20,288 nt of DNA, taken from Candidatus Cloacimonadota bacterium. Its GTDB lineage: Bacteria > Cloacimonadota > Cloacimonadia > Cloacimonadales > TCS61. Each line of letters opens with the position of its first letter. Within the stretch, counting starts at the first letter, position 1. Shown piece by piece: positions 1 through 7,827 of this stretch. The stretch lies in contig JABIME010000355.1 of the NCBI GenBank assembly GCA_018654125.1, forward strand, positions 1-20,288, in the 5' to 3' direction. The notes beneath the pieces are model-generated. The model was not told the DNA's origin. It did no database searches and was given only the letters and a program-made list of their open reading frames with translations. The position numbers and the translations under genes are program-made.

Positions 1-697
1 CGTACTTCAAAAGGTCTTTCAGTAGAAGGTCCATCACGCCTTCACAAGTTTTTGTAGCTCCGGAAATCCCGGCAATTTCATGTTTTATGTTTGGTGAATC
101 TGATGCGGGTTCCAATTTTAAGATTTTTATTGAAACAAGATCATCACTCTTCCAGACCTCTTTTCCTACAAATTTACTTTGGAATCCCTCTGACTCAACT
201 TCCGAACCGAGTCCTGGAGTTTCTCCTTGTTTATAAAAAGTAATTCCCATAATTGTGTTTAAATTTGGTTCTAAAGCTAAATAGCCATACATTGTGCTCC
301 ACAATCCTTTTCCAATTATCGGAATGCAGTAAGCAGAGATTTTTGATCCTTCCCTTTTTACATATATCGGATACATCCTTTCATTTAATGGTTTTGTATC
401 TTCTTTTTCAGGATCGATATCCTCAACTGAAATTCCATCTGATAATTCAATTATTTCACCCAAATTATCAACAACATAACTCTCTATATTGTTATTATAT
501 GAATCAAGAACTTCCTGCTGTGAGATCTTTTCATTTCCAATTAATTTTACTGCTTTTAAGATATTTTTCTTCATATCAACTTCTACGTTTACCTGCTGTT
601 TTTCTTTAAGTAAATAAGCAGCAGTCGATAGAAGTCCTGCGCAAATTATAGTTACAACTGTGATGAAGAAGAAAGTATAGAGGTTACTGCGACGCAT
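1..697 (-). CDS. nqrC: Na+-translocating NADH:quinone reductase subunit C (NqrC), C-terminus cut by window edge
   Basis: This is the FMN-carrying, single-anchor subunit of the Na+-pumping NADH:quinone oxidoreductase. Reading the minus strand from the ATG at 697-695 gives 232 codons open to the window edge. One membrane helix lies at about residues 7-29, followed by an extracytoplasmic domain. The FMN-domain signature GETPGLG is at about 158-164 and SGATKT at 212-217; T215 is the expected site of covalent FMN attachment by ApbE. The Asp usually found three residues before the Ser of this motif is Ala209 here. The start overlaps the end of nqrB by 14 bp, which suggests translational coupling, and the Shine-Dalgarno AGGAGG lies inside nqrB. 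The nqrDEF genes would be expected beyond the left edge. The Nqr assignment, rather than the related Rnf, rests on the presence of nqrA upstream. Confidence 0.93.
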   Translation of the reverse strand, partial: MRRSNLYTFFFITVVTIICAGLLSTAAYLLKEKQQVNVEVDMKKNILKAVKLIGNEKISQQEVLDSYNNNIESYVVDNLGEIIELSDGISVEDIDPEKEDTKPLNERMYPIYVKREGSKISAYCIPIIGKGLWSTMYGYLALEPNLNTIMGITFYKQGETPGLGSEVESEGFQSKFVGKEVWKSDDLVSIKILKLEPASDSPNIKHEIAGISGATKTCEGVMDLLLKDLLKY

Positions 698-1865
698 ATT
701 TCAACCTCCTCTTTTTATTTGCCTGCACAACGAAATGATCAATCAGCGGTGCAAATGTATTCATTAACAAAATTGCTAGCATCATTCCCTCAGGATAGGC
801 TGGATTTAAGGTTCTTACCAAGATTGCCAGAACTCCAATGAGAAATCCAAAAACATATTTACCTTTGTTAGTTCCGCAAGATGATACAGGATCGGTTGCC
901 ATAAATACTGCACCAAAAGCAAATCCACCCATCACAAAATGATAATGTGCAGGAAGAGCAAAAATATGTGTTGGATCTGGAGCAAACTGATTTAGAAGTG
1001 TACTCATGGCAAATCCTCCAACAAAGATGGAAAGCACAATTCTCCAACTCGCTGTTTTTGTTAGAAGTAAAATAAATAGTCCTAATAGAATCATCAATGT
1101 GGAAGTTTCACCAATACTTCCTGGGATAATCCCCAGAAACATATTCCATAATGTATAACCTTTATCTGCTAATACCTCAATAACTCCTCCAGAACCGGAA
1201 ACAGTATCAGAGATAACTGCAAGTGGTGTAGCTGAAGTGTAAGTATCGACCACTTTCTCACCAAATACTGTCCAAACAGAATTTCCTGACATTGCCTTTG
1301 GAAAGGCAAAAAACAGGAACGCTCTGGCAACAAGTGCAGGATTGAAAATATTCATTCCAACGCCACCAAAGATCTCTTTTCCAATTACAATTCCAAAAGT
1401 TGTTGCTGTTACCAATTGCCACCAGGGAATTGTTGGAGGAACAATTAGAGGAATAAGGAAACTGGTTATCAAAAACCCTTCATTAATTTCATGCTTTCGA
1501 ATTACAGCAAAAAGCACTTCCCAAACCCCTCCTGTTACAAGAACTATTAAGTAAATCGGAATAACAATTATTGCACCTTTCAGTATCATATCCCAAACAG
1601 AAGCAATAATTCCAACTGACAAAAAATGCTGATAACCGGCATTGAAAATCCCAAAAATAAATGCTGGGATCAATGCTGCATAAACTGTTATCATAAATCT
1701 TTTCATATCTATCGCATCTCGAATATGAGCACCGGTTTTCGTTCTGTATGGAAGCACGAACATAAATCCTTCACCCATTTCGTAGATCGGATATAATTTC
1801 TCTAACTTCCCGCCTTTTTTGAAAAGCGGACCGAATTTTTGAATAAAATCATACAAAAATTTCAT
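684..1865 (-). CDS. nqrB: Na+-translocating NADH:quinone reductase subunit B (NqrB)
   Basis: This is a polytopic membrane subunit of Na+-NQR carrying covalent FMN and the probable quinone site. The 393-residue product is close to the usual family length of about 400. The cytoplasmic N-terminus has the family phrases KLYPIYE (about 24-30) and HIRDAIDMKR (about 47-56). About ten hydrophobic helices follow. The flavinylation motif DTYTSATPL at about 207-215 places the FMN-bearing Thr at T213. GMNIFNPALVARAFLFFAFP (about 170-189) and FAFGAVFMATDPVSS are also typical of the NqrB/RnfD family. The gene lies 6 bp after nqrA and overlaps nqrC by 14 bp, so the three are one transcription unit. The RnfD alternative is disfavoured because NqrA, which Rnf complexes lack, is immediately upstream. 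Confidence 0.96.
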   Translation of the reverse strand: MKFLYDFIQKFGPLFKKGGKLEKLYPIYEMGEGFMFVLPYRTKTGAHIRDAIDMKRFMITVYAALIPAFIFGIFNAGYQHFLSVGIIASVWDMILKGAIIVIPIYLIVLVTGGVWEVLFAVIRKHEINEGFLITSFLIPLIVPPTIPWWQLVTATTFGIVIGKEIFGGVGMNIFNPALVARAFLFFAFPKAMSGNSVWTVFGEKVVDTYTSATPLAVISDTVSGSGGVIEVLADKGYTLWNMFLGIIPGSIGETSTLMILLGLFILLLTKTASWRIVLSIFVGGFAMSTLLNQFAPDPTHIFALPAHYHFVMGGFAFGAVFMATDPVSSCGTNKGKYVFGFLIGVLAILVRTLNPAYPEGMMLAILLMNTFAPLIDHFVVQANKKRRLKYASQ

Positions 1866-1871
1866 ATATTA

Positions 1872-3206
1872 TTAACCTTCTTTTTCTATTAGATCTAAAC
1901 CTTTTCGAATGATCTGTTGAAATTCCGTTTTGGAAGGACAAATGTATTCACATAATGCAAAATCTTCTTCAGCAACTTCATAAATCCCCAATGCTTCCAT
2001 TTCCTCAATATCTTCTGCTAAAATGCTTTTAATAAGGTAACTCGGCAAAATATCCATTGGAACAACTTCTTCGTAAATGCTGTTGATAACTAGTGAGCGG
2101 TTACCACCACCAATATTTGTATCTGCTTTGTATTTTTTCTTTGGTGTAATAATAGCCGCTACAAAAGTCTTCCACCAGCTTCGTTTGGAAAATCCTGGGC
2201 TTAGCCATCCCAAAAATTCAGGTTCTGTTGCTTCCGGGATCACTGTGATCAGGTTATCTTTGAAGCCAACAAACCCTTCTAGTTCGATTTTCTTTCCCGT
2301 GAGCACATCTCCCGAAATTATTCTGGAATCCTCATCTACTTTTCCTAGGAAAGAAGAAACTTCTGCACCAATTACTGTTTTATAGTAATATCTCTTTTCA
2401 ACTGCACTTCCAGCTACTTTTACAATAATTTCCGGTTTAATTTTACCGGTTTCAAATAATTTACCAATTTGAATAACTGCCTGAACAGAACAGCTCCAAA
2501 CATTATCATGTGCATTTTTAATTGGTGAAATGTGATGTATATGAACTCCAACATTACCTGCAGGATGCTTGCCACTGAAATTGTGTAATTCGCAGTTCTT
2601 AAAATCTACAAAAACATTATCTTCAGGTTTAAAAGATAATCTTACTTTTCCTGAAGTTAATTGTGAAAGAATATCTAAACCTTTTTGAAAGGAATTCTCA
2701 TTTCCTTGTAATATTAAGGCCGCTTCTGCAGCTAAAGGTGCTGTGTCCATTGCTGAAATAAAAATATCACGCGGAATATCTGATGGATTTGCAATTTTAT
2801 TGAAAGGTCGTTGAATAAAGTTTAAAAATAATCCTGAATTGAGAAGCGCTTCAATTATTGATTCTTTTGTAAGATTATTTGAGTCAATCTTCAAATCATC
2901 ATGAACCTGCTTTTCATCAGGTTCAATAACAATAGCTTCAATAACTCTTCTTTCTCCACGAATTATTTCTGAGATCTTTCCACTTACGTGAGATATAATT
3001 TTTATTTGCTCGTTAGTTTTATGAAATACTAATGGTGTTCCAACTTTTACTTCATCACCAGTCTTAATAAGTAATTTTGGCTTCAATCCTTCAAAATCAG
3101 TTGGTTTGACAGCAACTTTTTTGGGGAATGGAGTAGCCTCGATAGTTCTTACGGTTTCACCAACTAATTTTATATCATAACCTTGATGCAACTTTTTAAC
3201 TTTCAT
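1872..3206 (-). CDS. nqrA: Na+-translocating NADH:quinone reductase subunit A (NqrA)
   Basis: This is the cytoplasmic, quinone-binding subunit of Na+-NQR, with no membrane segment in its 444 residues. The family is usually about 445-450 residues, so it is full length. The N-terminus KLHQGYDIKLVGE (about 5-17), DFEGLKPKLLIKTGDEVKVG (about 38-57) and the C-terminal CEYICPSKTEFQ (about 419-430) are recognisable NqrA phrases. The start at 3206 has GGAG about 10 bases upstream. It is the first gene of the nqrABC operon and is transcribed divergently from nrfH. A promoter with an overlapping inverted repeat and a possible 15-codon leader ORF lie in the intergenic region. Confidence 0.96.
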   Translation of the reverse strand: MKVKKLHQGYDIKLVGETVRTIEATPFPKKVAVKPTDFEGLKPKLLIKTGDEVKVGTPLVFHKTNEQIKIISHVSGKISEIIRGERRVIEAIVIEPDEKQVHDDLKIDSNNLTKESIIEALLNSGLFLNFIQRPFNKIANPSDIPRDIFISAMDTAPLAAEAALILQGNENSFQKGLDILSQLTSGKVRLSFKPEDNVFVDFKNCELHNFSGKHPAGNVGVHIHHISPIKNAHDNVWSCSVQAVIQIGKLFETGKIKPEIIVKVAGSAVEKRYYYKTVIGAEVSSFLGKVDEDSRIISGDVLTGKKIELEGFVGFKDNLITVIPEATEPEFLGWLSPGFSKRSWWKTFVAAIITPKKKYKADTNIGGGNRSLVINSIYEEVVPMDILPSYLIKSILAEDIEEMEALGIYEVAEEDFALCEYICPSKTEFQQIIRKGLDLIEKEG

Positions 3207-3243
3207 ACTCAGAAATCTCCGTTTTTCTATTAGATATTTCCAT
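3196..3243 (-). CDS. possible 15-codon leader ORF overlapping the nqrA start
   Basis: A short minus-strand frame runs from the ATG at 3243-3241 to TAA at 3198-3196 and reads MEISNRKTEISEYES. It ends 11 bases inside nqrA in another frame, a geometry that can couple translation of two frames. It has TAGGAG seven bases before its ATG, a better Shine-Dalgarno spacing than nqrA itself. No attenuator hairpin or codon run is visible, so a leader role is inference. It could be a chance ORF. Confidence 0.25.
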   Translation of the reverse strand: MEISNRKTEISEYES

Positions 3244-3268
3244 ACCCAAACTCCTAAATATATTCATA

Positions 3269-3304
3269 CTCTCAAATTATGATGAGAGCCTATTTTTTGC
3301 TCAA
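3269..3304 (-). promoter_or_regulatory. nqrABC promoter with inverted repeat over the -10
   Basis: On the minus strand a -35 TTGAGC (3304-3299) is separated by exactly 17 bases from a -10 CATAAT (3281-3276). An inverted repeat CTCTCA-N8-TGAGAG at 3269-3288 encloses the -10 hexamer, the usual place for a repressor operator. The start of transcription would be near 3269. The hexamers and repeat are seen directly; repression is inference and no candidate regulator is identified. Confidence 0.5.
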
Positions 3305-3343
3305 ATGTTTTTATTGAATCTAAACTGTAAAGAGAAAAATTTC

Positions 3344-3420
3344 AGGTGTGTAAAGTTCACTATATTAAATAAAAATTATCAATTTCTTGACACCTGCTTC
3401 TGGTTAATGAGATAGGTGTC
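3344..3420 (+). promoter_or_regulatory. nrfHA promoter region with three AGGTGT motifs
   Basis: A perfect -35 TTGACA is at 3387-3392, with a weak -10 GATAGG at 3411-3416 after an 18-base spacer. The word AGGTGT occurs three times: plus strand 3344-3349, minus strand 3395-3390 and plus strand 3414-3419. The last two form an inverted repeat GACACCT-N18-AGGTGTC (3389-3420) spanning the -35 to the predicted start of transcription. The poor -10 suggests activator dependence. The protein that binds is unknown. Confidence 0.45.
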
Positions 3421-3441
3421 TCAATTAAATGAGGGAACAAT

Positions 3442-3978
3442 ATGGATAGAAAAAAGATAATTTTACCAATTCTTGCCGGAATAATTTTCGGGTTTGGATT
3501 TTTCATTTTATATGTTTTCAATTTTGCATCCTACGCATCTAATGAACCTGAAACATGCATGAATTGTCATGTGATGGATACACAATATGCAAGTTGGTCT
3601 CGTAGTTCACATCAAAAAGTTGCAAATTGTATTGATTGTCATTTGCCGCATGATAATTTTGCACATAAACTCTACTTCAAGGCTATGGATGGAATGCGTC
3701 ATTCCGCAATTTTCCTTACACGAACAGAACCTGAAGCAATTATGATAAAGAAAGCAGGTGAAGTTGTTGTTCAAGAAAACTGTATACATTGCCATAGTGA
3801 TGTTGTAGCTCAAAATGCTAATATGTTACAGGGCGTAGATAATAAGAAGTGTTGGGATTGCCACCGATTTACTCCTCACGGAAGAGAACGAAGCCTGGCT
3901 TCTGTTCCCAATGCTGAAGTGCCTTATATTGATAGCGCAACACCAACGTGGTTAAAAAAAATAATAGAAAAGAAATAG
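3442..3978 (+). CDS. nrfH: cytochrome c nitrite reductase small subunit NrfH (tetraheme quinol dehydrogenase)
   Basis: NrfH is a membrane-anchored tetraheme cytochrome of the NapC/NirT family that oxidises menaquinol and passes electrons to NrfA on the outer face of the cytoplasmic membrane. The 178-residue product has one N-terminal helix (about 6-28) and four CxxCH sites at C39-H43, C63-H67, C114-H118 and C137-H141. The first is CMNCHVM, and M45 matches the unusual Met ligand known for NrfH heme 1. It is the first gene of the nrfH-nrfA-ccsB-ccsA unit, with nrfA starting 21 bases after its stop. The ATG at 3442 is preceded by GAGGGAAC. Together with the adjacent NrfA, the identification is secure. 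Confidence 0.95.
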   Translation: MDRKKIILPILAGIIFGFGFFILYVFNFASYASNEPETCMNCHVMDTQYASWSRSSHQKVANCIDCHLPHDNFAHKLYFKAMDGMRHSAIFLTRTEPEAIMIKKAGEVVVQENCIHCHSDVVAQNANMLQGVDNKKCWDCHRFTPHGRERSLASVPNAEVPYIDSATPTWLKKIIEKK

Positions 3979-3999
3979 TCAACAAAGCGGGAGGAAGCT

Positions 4000-5511
4000 A
4001 TGTTTAAAGGAAAATCCGGAAGCTGGATTTTATTTATTTTCACTTTAGTGATCGTATTCTTCATGGGGTTACTAGCTAATTCTATAATGGAAAGACGTAC
4101 AGAAGCTGTGATCATGAAGAAAGCAATTGTAGATTTAGGTGAGTGGGAAACAAGAAATGAGGTTTGGGGAGAATCATATCCCGAGCAGCATGAAACTTAC
4201 TTAAAAATGGAAGGTGGAGAGATAGAAGATATTCTAGAAGAGAATCCTTATGTTTCTGTTCTTTTTGCCGGATACGGTTTTGCAAAAGATTACAACAAAC
4301 CAAGAGGTCATATTCATGCAATAGAAGATACAAGAAATACTTTACGGACAGGTGCTCCTACTGAAGAAAAGGGAAGCCCTATGCCTGCTACCTGCTGGAC
4401 TTGTAAAAGTCCTGACGTTCCAAGAATGATGGAAGAACTTGCAGTTGACGGTAAAGATGGTGTTGCTGAGTTTTATCGTGGTGATGGTGGAAAATGGGAT
4501 AACCTTGGTTCACAGATAATCAATCCTATCGGTTGCGGAGATTGTCATGACCCTGAAACAATGGCTTTAACAATAACTCGCCCAGCTCTTAAAGAAGGAT
4601 ATAAAGCCCTAACGGGAAAGGATATCACCGAAGCAACTCATCAAGAAATGCGTTCTCTTGTATGTGCTCAGTGTCATGTAGAATACTATTTTGATAAACA
4701 TCTAGATGGACAAAAGAAAGGTGCTCCTTATCTTGTATTCCCTTGGTCAGAAGGTATTACAGCAGATGCCCTGGAACAGCATCTTAATAAAAGAGGAGCT
4801 GATGGAACAGGACATAAGGACTGGATCCATGCAGTTAGTAAAACAAGGATGTATAAAGCACAACACCCTGGCTGGGAGCTATGGCAGCTTGGTCCTCATG
4901 GAATGCAAGGTGTTTCTTGTGCAGATTGTCATATGCCTTATGAAAGCCGTGGTGGCATGAAGTATTCCAGTCATCATGTTACAAGTCCATTAGATTATAT
5001 AGACAAAACTTGTCAGGTTTGCCACAGACAACCAGAAGAAGAATTAAGAAAAGCTGTTAAAGATAGACAGGCTTCCATAAAAAAACTTACAGTAAAAGCT
5101 GAGGAGCTATTAGTAAGAGCTCACTTTGAAACAAAAGCTGCTATGGAAGAAGGTGCAACTGATGCTGAATTAGAAGACATCAGAACACTTATTCGTGAAT
5201 CTCAGTGGAGATGGGATTTTTCTGTAGCTAGTCATGGAGCTTCTTTCCATGCACCACTTCAAGTTTCAAACTTGTTAGCTGACTGTATAGATAAAGCCGG
5301 AAAGGCCAGATTAGAACTCAGTAAAGTTTTAGCTAAACATGGATTCTTGGGTGAAGTTGAACTTCCTGATCTTTCTACAAAGGCAAAAGTACAAAAAGTT
5401 ATTGGGCTTAACGCTGAAAAATTGAAACAAGAAAAAGAGAACTTCCTAAAAACTATGGCTCCAAAATGGGATGAAGAAGCTAAGAAAAGACATGAATCCT
5501 GGGACAAATAA
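4000..5511 (+). CDS. nrfA: pentaheme cytochrome c nitrite reductase, catalytic subunit NrfA
   Basis: NrfA reduces nitrite to ammonium with six electrons in the periplasm. The 503-residue product has the diagnostic active-site heme motif CWTCK (C132-K136) and four CxxCH sites at C179, C222, C307 and C338. By alignment to family knowledge, the catalytic residues are R116 (in NTLRTGAP), Y230 (in CHVEYYF) and H289 (in YKAQHP). The Ca2+ ligands would be E228, Y229, K286 and Q288. All are present, so the enzyme should be active. The N-terminus has one hydrophobic segment (about 8-28) without a clear AxA cleavage site, so it may stay membrane-anchored. GGGAGGA precedes the ATG. The partner NrfH lies directly upstream and heme-attachment genes directly downstream. 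Confidence 0.97.
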   Translation: MFKGKSGSWILFIFTLVIVFFMGLLANSIMERRTEAVIMKKAIVDLGEWETRNEVWGESYPEQHETYLKMEGGEIEDILEENPYVSVLFAGYGFAKDYNKPRGHIHAIEDTRNTLRTGAPTEEKGSPMPATCWTCKSPDVPRMMEELAVDGKDGVAEFYRGDGGKWDNLGSQIINPIGCGDCHDPETMALTITRPALKEGYKALTGKDITEATHQEMRSLVCAQCHVEYYFDKHLDGQKKGAPYLVFPWSEGITADALEQHLNKRGADGTGHKDWIHAVSKTRMYKAQHPGWELWQLGPHGMQGVSCADCHMPYESRGGMKYSSHHVTSPLDYIDKTCQVCHRQPEEELRKAVKDRQASIKKLTVKAEELLVRAHFETKAAMEEGATDAELEDIRTLIRESQWRWDFSVASHGASFHAPLQVSNLLADCIDKAGKARLELSKVLAKHGFLGEVELPDLSTKAKVQKVIGLNAEKLKQEKENFLKTMAPKWDEEAKKRHESWDK

Positions 5512-5533
5512 AGGAATAAATTAGATAAACTAT

Positions 5534-6889
5534 ATGCAAAAAAATAATTTATGGCGCATGCCATTTGGGTATGCGCCAACTTTCATAATAATTGTAGGCT
5601 TTGTTCTTGTTGGATTTGCTTTAGAAATTGCTACTAATGGAACTGGCTTCCCTAAACCGATCGCTCCAATAAACATCTTCTTAATTGGAATCTATTTAAC
5701 ATTTCTGACTATCGTTTATTTCATTAAACCATTAAAGAAGTTAGTAAATTGGTTCTCAAGTATTACAATGGCTGTTTCTTCGGTAGTTGTTTACATTATA
5801 CTTATTGCTATTGCAGGATTCATCCCGCAGGGTGGAGCTGAAAATATTCTGCTACTAAAGAAAATTGGCTTTTCTCACATGATCTCAAGCTGGCCTTACA
5901 TATTCAGTTTGTTATTTGTTTGTACATCTCTTTTCTTTACTGTTTTTAAGAAACTGATGAATTTTAGGGTTCGTTATATCGGCTTTTTACTCAGTCATTT
6001 TGGCTTCTTTATTATTCTGTTCTTCGGTTCATTATCTGTTGGTCATTTAGAAACATATAACGTTGATCTGTTTATAGATTCACCAACCCATCAAGGATTC
6101 TATTTCGATAAACTTCGTGCAATGGATACACCAGAATTTCCTGGACAGCAATCCATAAAGCGAACTGTAAATCTTCCCTTTTCTTTAAGGATGAAGCGTT
6201 TTGAGATCGATAATTATCCAAGTGAGATCATGTTTTATGATTCATTAGGATTCCCTATAAAAACCGAATTGAAAAAAGAAGCTGGATTTATAGAGGAAGG
6301 TAGAACATTCCATTTTGAAGATTGGGAAATTACTGTAGAAAAATATCTTGAATCTGCAACTCCCCGCAAAGATGATTTTGTTCCTTATGATATGGATTGT
6401 GATCATCCCGCATTTATGTCAGCTGCAAATTTGAAAGCCAAAAACATACATACAAACGAAGAAAAAGAGAGTTGGGTAACATGTGGTAACATGAGAGATC
6501 ATTCTCCTGAGATGGCTCGTATGCTCATGAGATTAAAGTATTTCTTTCCATCAAGATATATTGATATCGGGGATAATTCTTTAACTATCGGGCAACCAGG
6601 TAAAAAGAGATTTGCTTCTTATGTGACAATGTTAACTCCTGATGGTGAGAAAACTGAAAAAATTATTGAAGTTAATAAACCGTTTAAATACAAAAGTTGG
6701 TATTTGTATCAAACAGATTGTCGCTATATTTTGTTGAATCCAGATAGCACTGATCCTTTCAGAATAAGCACTCTACAAGCTGTTCGAGATCCGTGGTTAA
6801 AGTTCGTTTATGTTGGGTTCGGCATGTTGCTTATTGGTGTTATTTATTTAATGTGGTCTATCCGAAAATTCCCAAAGGAGAGTAAATAA
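5534..6889 (+). CDS. ccsB: System II cytochrome c biogenesis protein ResB/CcsB (Ccs1)
   Basis: ResB/CcsB works with CcsA/ResC to move heme across the membrane and attach it to CxxCH sites. The 451-residue product has four N-terminal hydrophobic segments (about 14-32, 46-64, 74-95, 113-139), a further helix near 144-172, a large extracytoplasmic domain (about 175-415) and a last helix at 423-443. The phrase VNKPFKYKSWYLYQTDC (about 377-393) is typical of ResB domains. The stop overlaps the next ATG by one base (TAATG), which indicates coupling to ccsA. In epsilonproteobacterial nrfHAIJ loci the homologous NrfI is a fused CcsBA; here the two halves are separate. No strong Shine-Dalgarno is visible; AAGGAA lies about 17 bases before the ATG. 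Confidence 0.85.
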   Translation: MQKNNLWRMPFGYAPTFIIIVGFVLVGFALEIATNGTGFPKPIAPINIFLIGIYLTFLTIVYFIKPLKKLVNWFSSITMAVSSVVVYIILIAIAGFIPQGGAENILLLKKIGFSHMISSWPYIFSLLFVCTSLFFTVFKKLMNFRVRYIGFLLSHFGFFIILFFGSLSVGHLETYNVDLFIDSPTHQGFYFDKLRAMDTPEFPGQQSIKRTVNLPFSLRMKRFEIDNYPSEIMFYDSLGFPIKTELKKEAGFIEEGRTFHFEDWEITVEKYLESATPRKDDFVPYDMDCDHPAFMSAANLKAKNIHTNEEKESWVTCGNMRDHSPEMARMLMRLKYFFPSRYIDIGDNSLTIGQPGKKRFASYVTMLTPDGEKTEKIIEVNKPFKYKSWYLYQTDCRYILLNPDSTDPFRISTLQAVRDPWLKFVYVGFGMLLIGVIYLMWSIRKFPKESK

Positions 6890-7686
6890 TGCATATCAGT
6901 TTTGATGTCATCGTAAAAGCTGTTATCTCCCTTTGGCTCGTTGCAGCTGCACTGTATTACATTCCCAGTAAAAAAGAATATTTAAAAAATATTGCTGTTA
7001 TAATATCATTTTCAGCGGTTCTTATTTTATGCTTTTACATTGCACAATTATGGCTTTTGTTGGAACGTCCACCCTTGCGAACAAAAGGTGAAACCAGACT
7101 TTGGTATGCTACCATTGTCCCTCTACTCACTCTTATCATTCATACTAAATTAAAAACTTATTGGTTCGCAATTTATGGGCAAATAATGGCATCAGTATTT
7201 CTTATCACAAACTTGATCCATCCCGATTATTTCGATATGACTTTGATGCCGGCACTTCAAAGTTACTGGTTCGTTCCGCATGTAATCATTTATATGGTTG
7301 CTTATGCACTTTTGGCATCAACTGTTCTGTACGCAGCAAAAGGTTTATACTTATATTACAAGAAGGATACTGCAACACTGAAACCGCTTCTGATTAGGGC
7401 TGACGTATTGATATATATTGGATTTGCTATGGCAACTTTTGGAATTTCTTTCGGTGCTTTTTGGGCGAAAGAGGCTTGGGGTGGATATTGGGCTTGGGAC
7501 CCGAAAGAGACATGGGCACTGGTTAGCTGGCTCTGTTATTTAACCTATATTCATTTCCGCTACAGACATCCCAAAAAACAATATATAGCTTTGTGGTTTT
7601 TGGTGATTTGTTTCTTCATGTTACTTATCGGGTGGCATGGTGTAGATTATATGCCTTCTGCCAAACAGAGCATGCATAGTTATTAA
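6889..7686 (+). CDS. ccsA: System II cytochrome c biogenesis protein CcsA/ResC
   Basis: This is the heme-handling partner of ResB/CcsB. The 265-residue membrane protein has about eight hydrophobic helices and the heme-binding WWD signature WGGYWAWD at 197-204. The flanking external His ligands are probably H131 (in VPHVIIYM) and H263 (in the C-terminal MHSY). Length and motifs match stand-alone CcsA. AAGGAG at 6875-6880 sits well before the ATG, which overlaps the ccsB stop. Its place as last gene of the nrf unit suggests a supply dedicated to the nine hemes of NrfHA. A terminator follows the stop within 25-55 bases. Confidence 0.92.
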   Translation: MHISFDVIVKAVISLWLVAAALYYIPSKKEYLKNIAVIISFSAVLILCFYIAQLWLLLERPPLRTKGETRLWYATIVPLLTLIIHTKLKTYWFAIYGQIMASVFLITNLIHPDYFDMTLMPALQSYWFVPHVIIYMVAYALLASTVLYAAKGLYLYYKKDTATLKPLLIRADVLIYIGFAMATFGISFGAFWAKEAWGGYWAWDPKETWALVSWLCYLTYIHFRYRHPKKQYIALWFLVICFFMLLIGWHGVDYMPSAKQSMHSY

Positions 7687-7710
7687 AAATTACTTAAAAA
7701 TACAGTTATA

Positions 7711-7739
7711 AAGAGCAAGTGACTTCACTTGCTCTTTTT
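7711..7739 (+). terminator. intrinsic terminator of the nrfHA-ccsBA operon
   Basis: A perfect 12-bp stem pairs AAGAGCAAGTGA (7711-7722) with TCACTTGCTCTT (7725-7736) around a minimal CT loop and runs into a short T tract. It lies 24 bases after the ccsA stop. Confidence 0.9.
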
Positions 7740-7772
7740 CTGTTTCAAAATCAAATTATTTTCTTGACCTTT

Positions 7773-7802
7773 TTGACTGATAGTCATTTTTCTGACTTTA
7801 AT
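7773..7802 (+). promoter_or_regulatory. promoter and probable autoregulatory operator of the tetR-sqr-tusE-dsrE2 unit
   Basis: A perfect palindrome TGACT-GAT-AGTCA lies at 7774-7786. It overlaps a -35 TTGACT (7773-7778), which is 18 bases from a -10-like TTTAAT (7797-7802). A third copy of TGACT follows at 7793-7797. Palindromes at this position ahead of tetR-type genes are commonly bound by the encoded regulator; that this one is so bound is inference. Confidence 0.5.
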
Positions 7803-7827
7803 TCAATAAAAGAAATAGGAGTCAGCA

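Noticed and set aside
253..609. 118-codon plus-strand ORF opposite nqrC
   Set aside because: It is antisense to a clear nqrC frame, is Leu/Phe/His-rich as expected of a reverse frame, and has no ribosome site.
684..3206. Assignment of the left operon as Rnf rather than Nqr
   Set aside because: A full-length NqrA is present and no RnfB or RnfC iron-sulfur motifs are seen.
3348..3360. GTG-N7-CAC as a CRP/FNR-type site for nrfH
   Set aside because: The arms are only three bases and the inner positions do not match TGTGA-N6-TCACA or TTGAT-N4-ATCAA.
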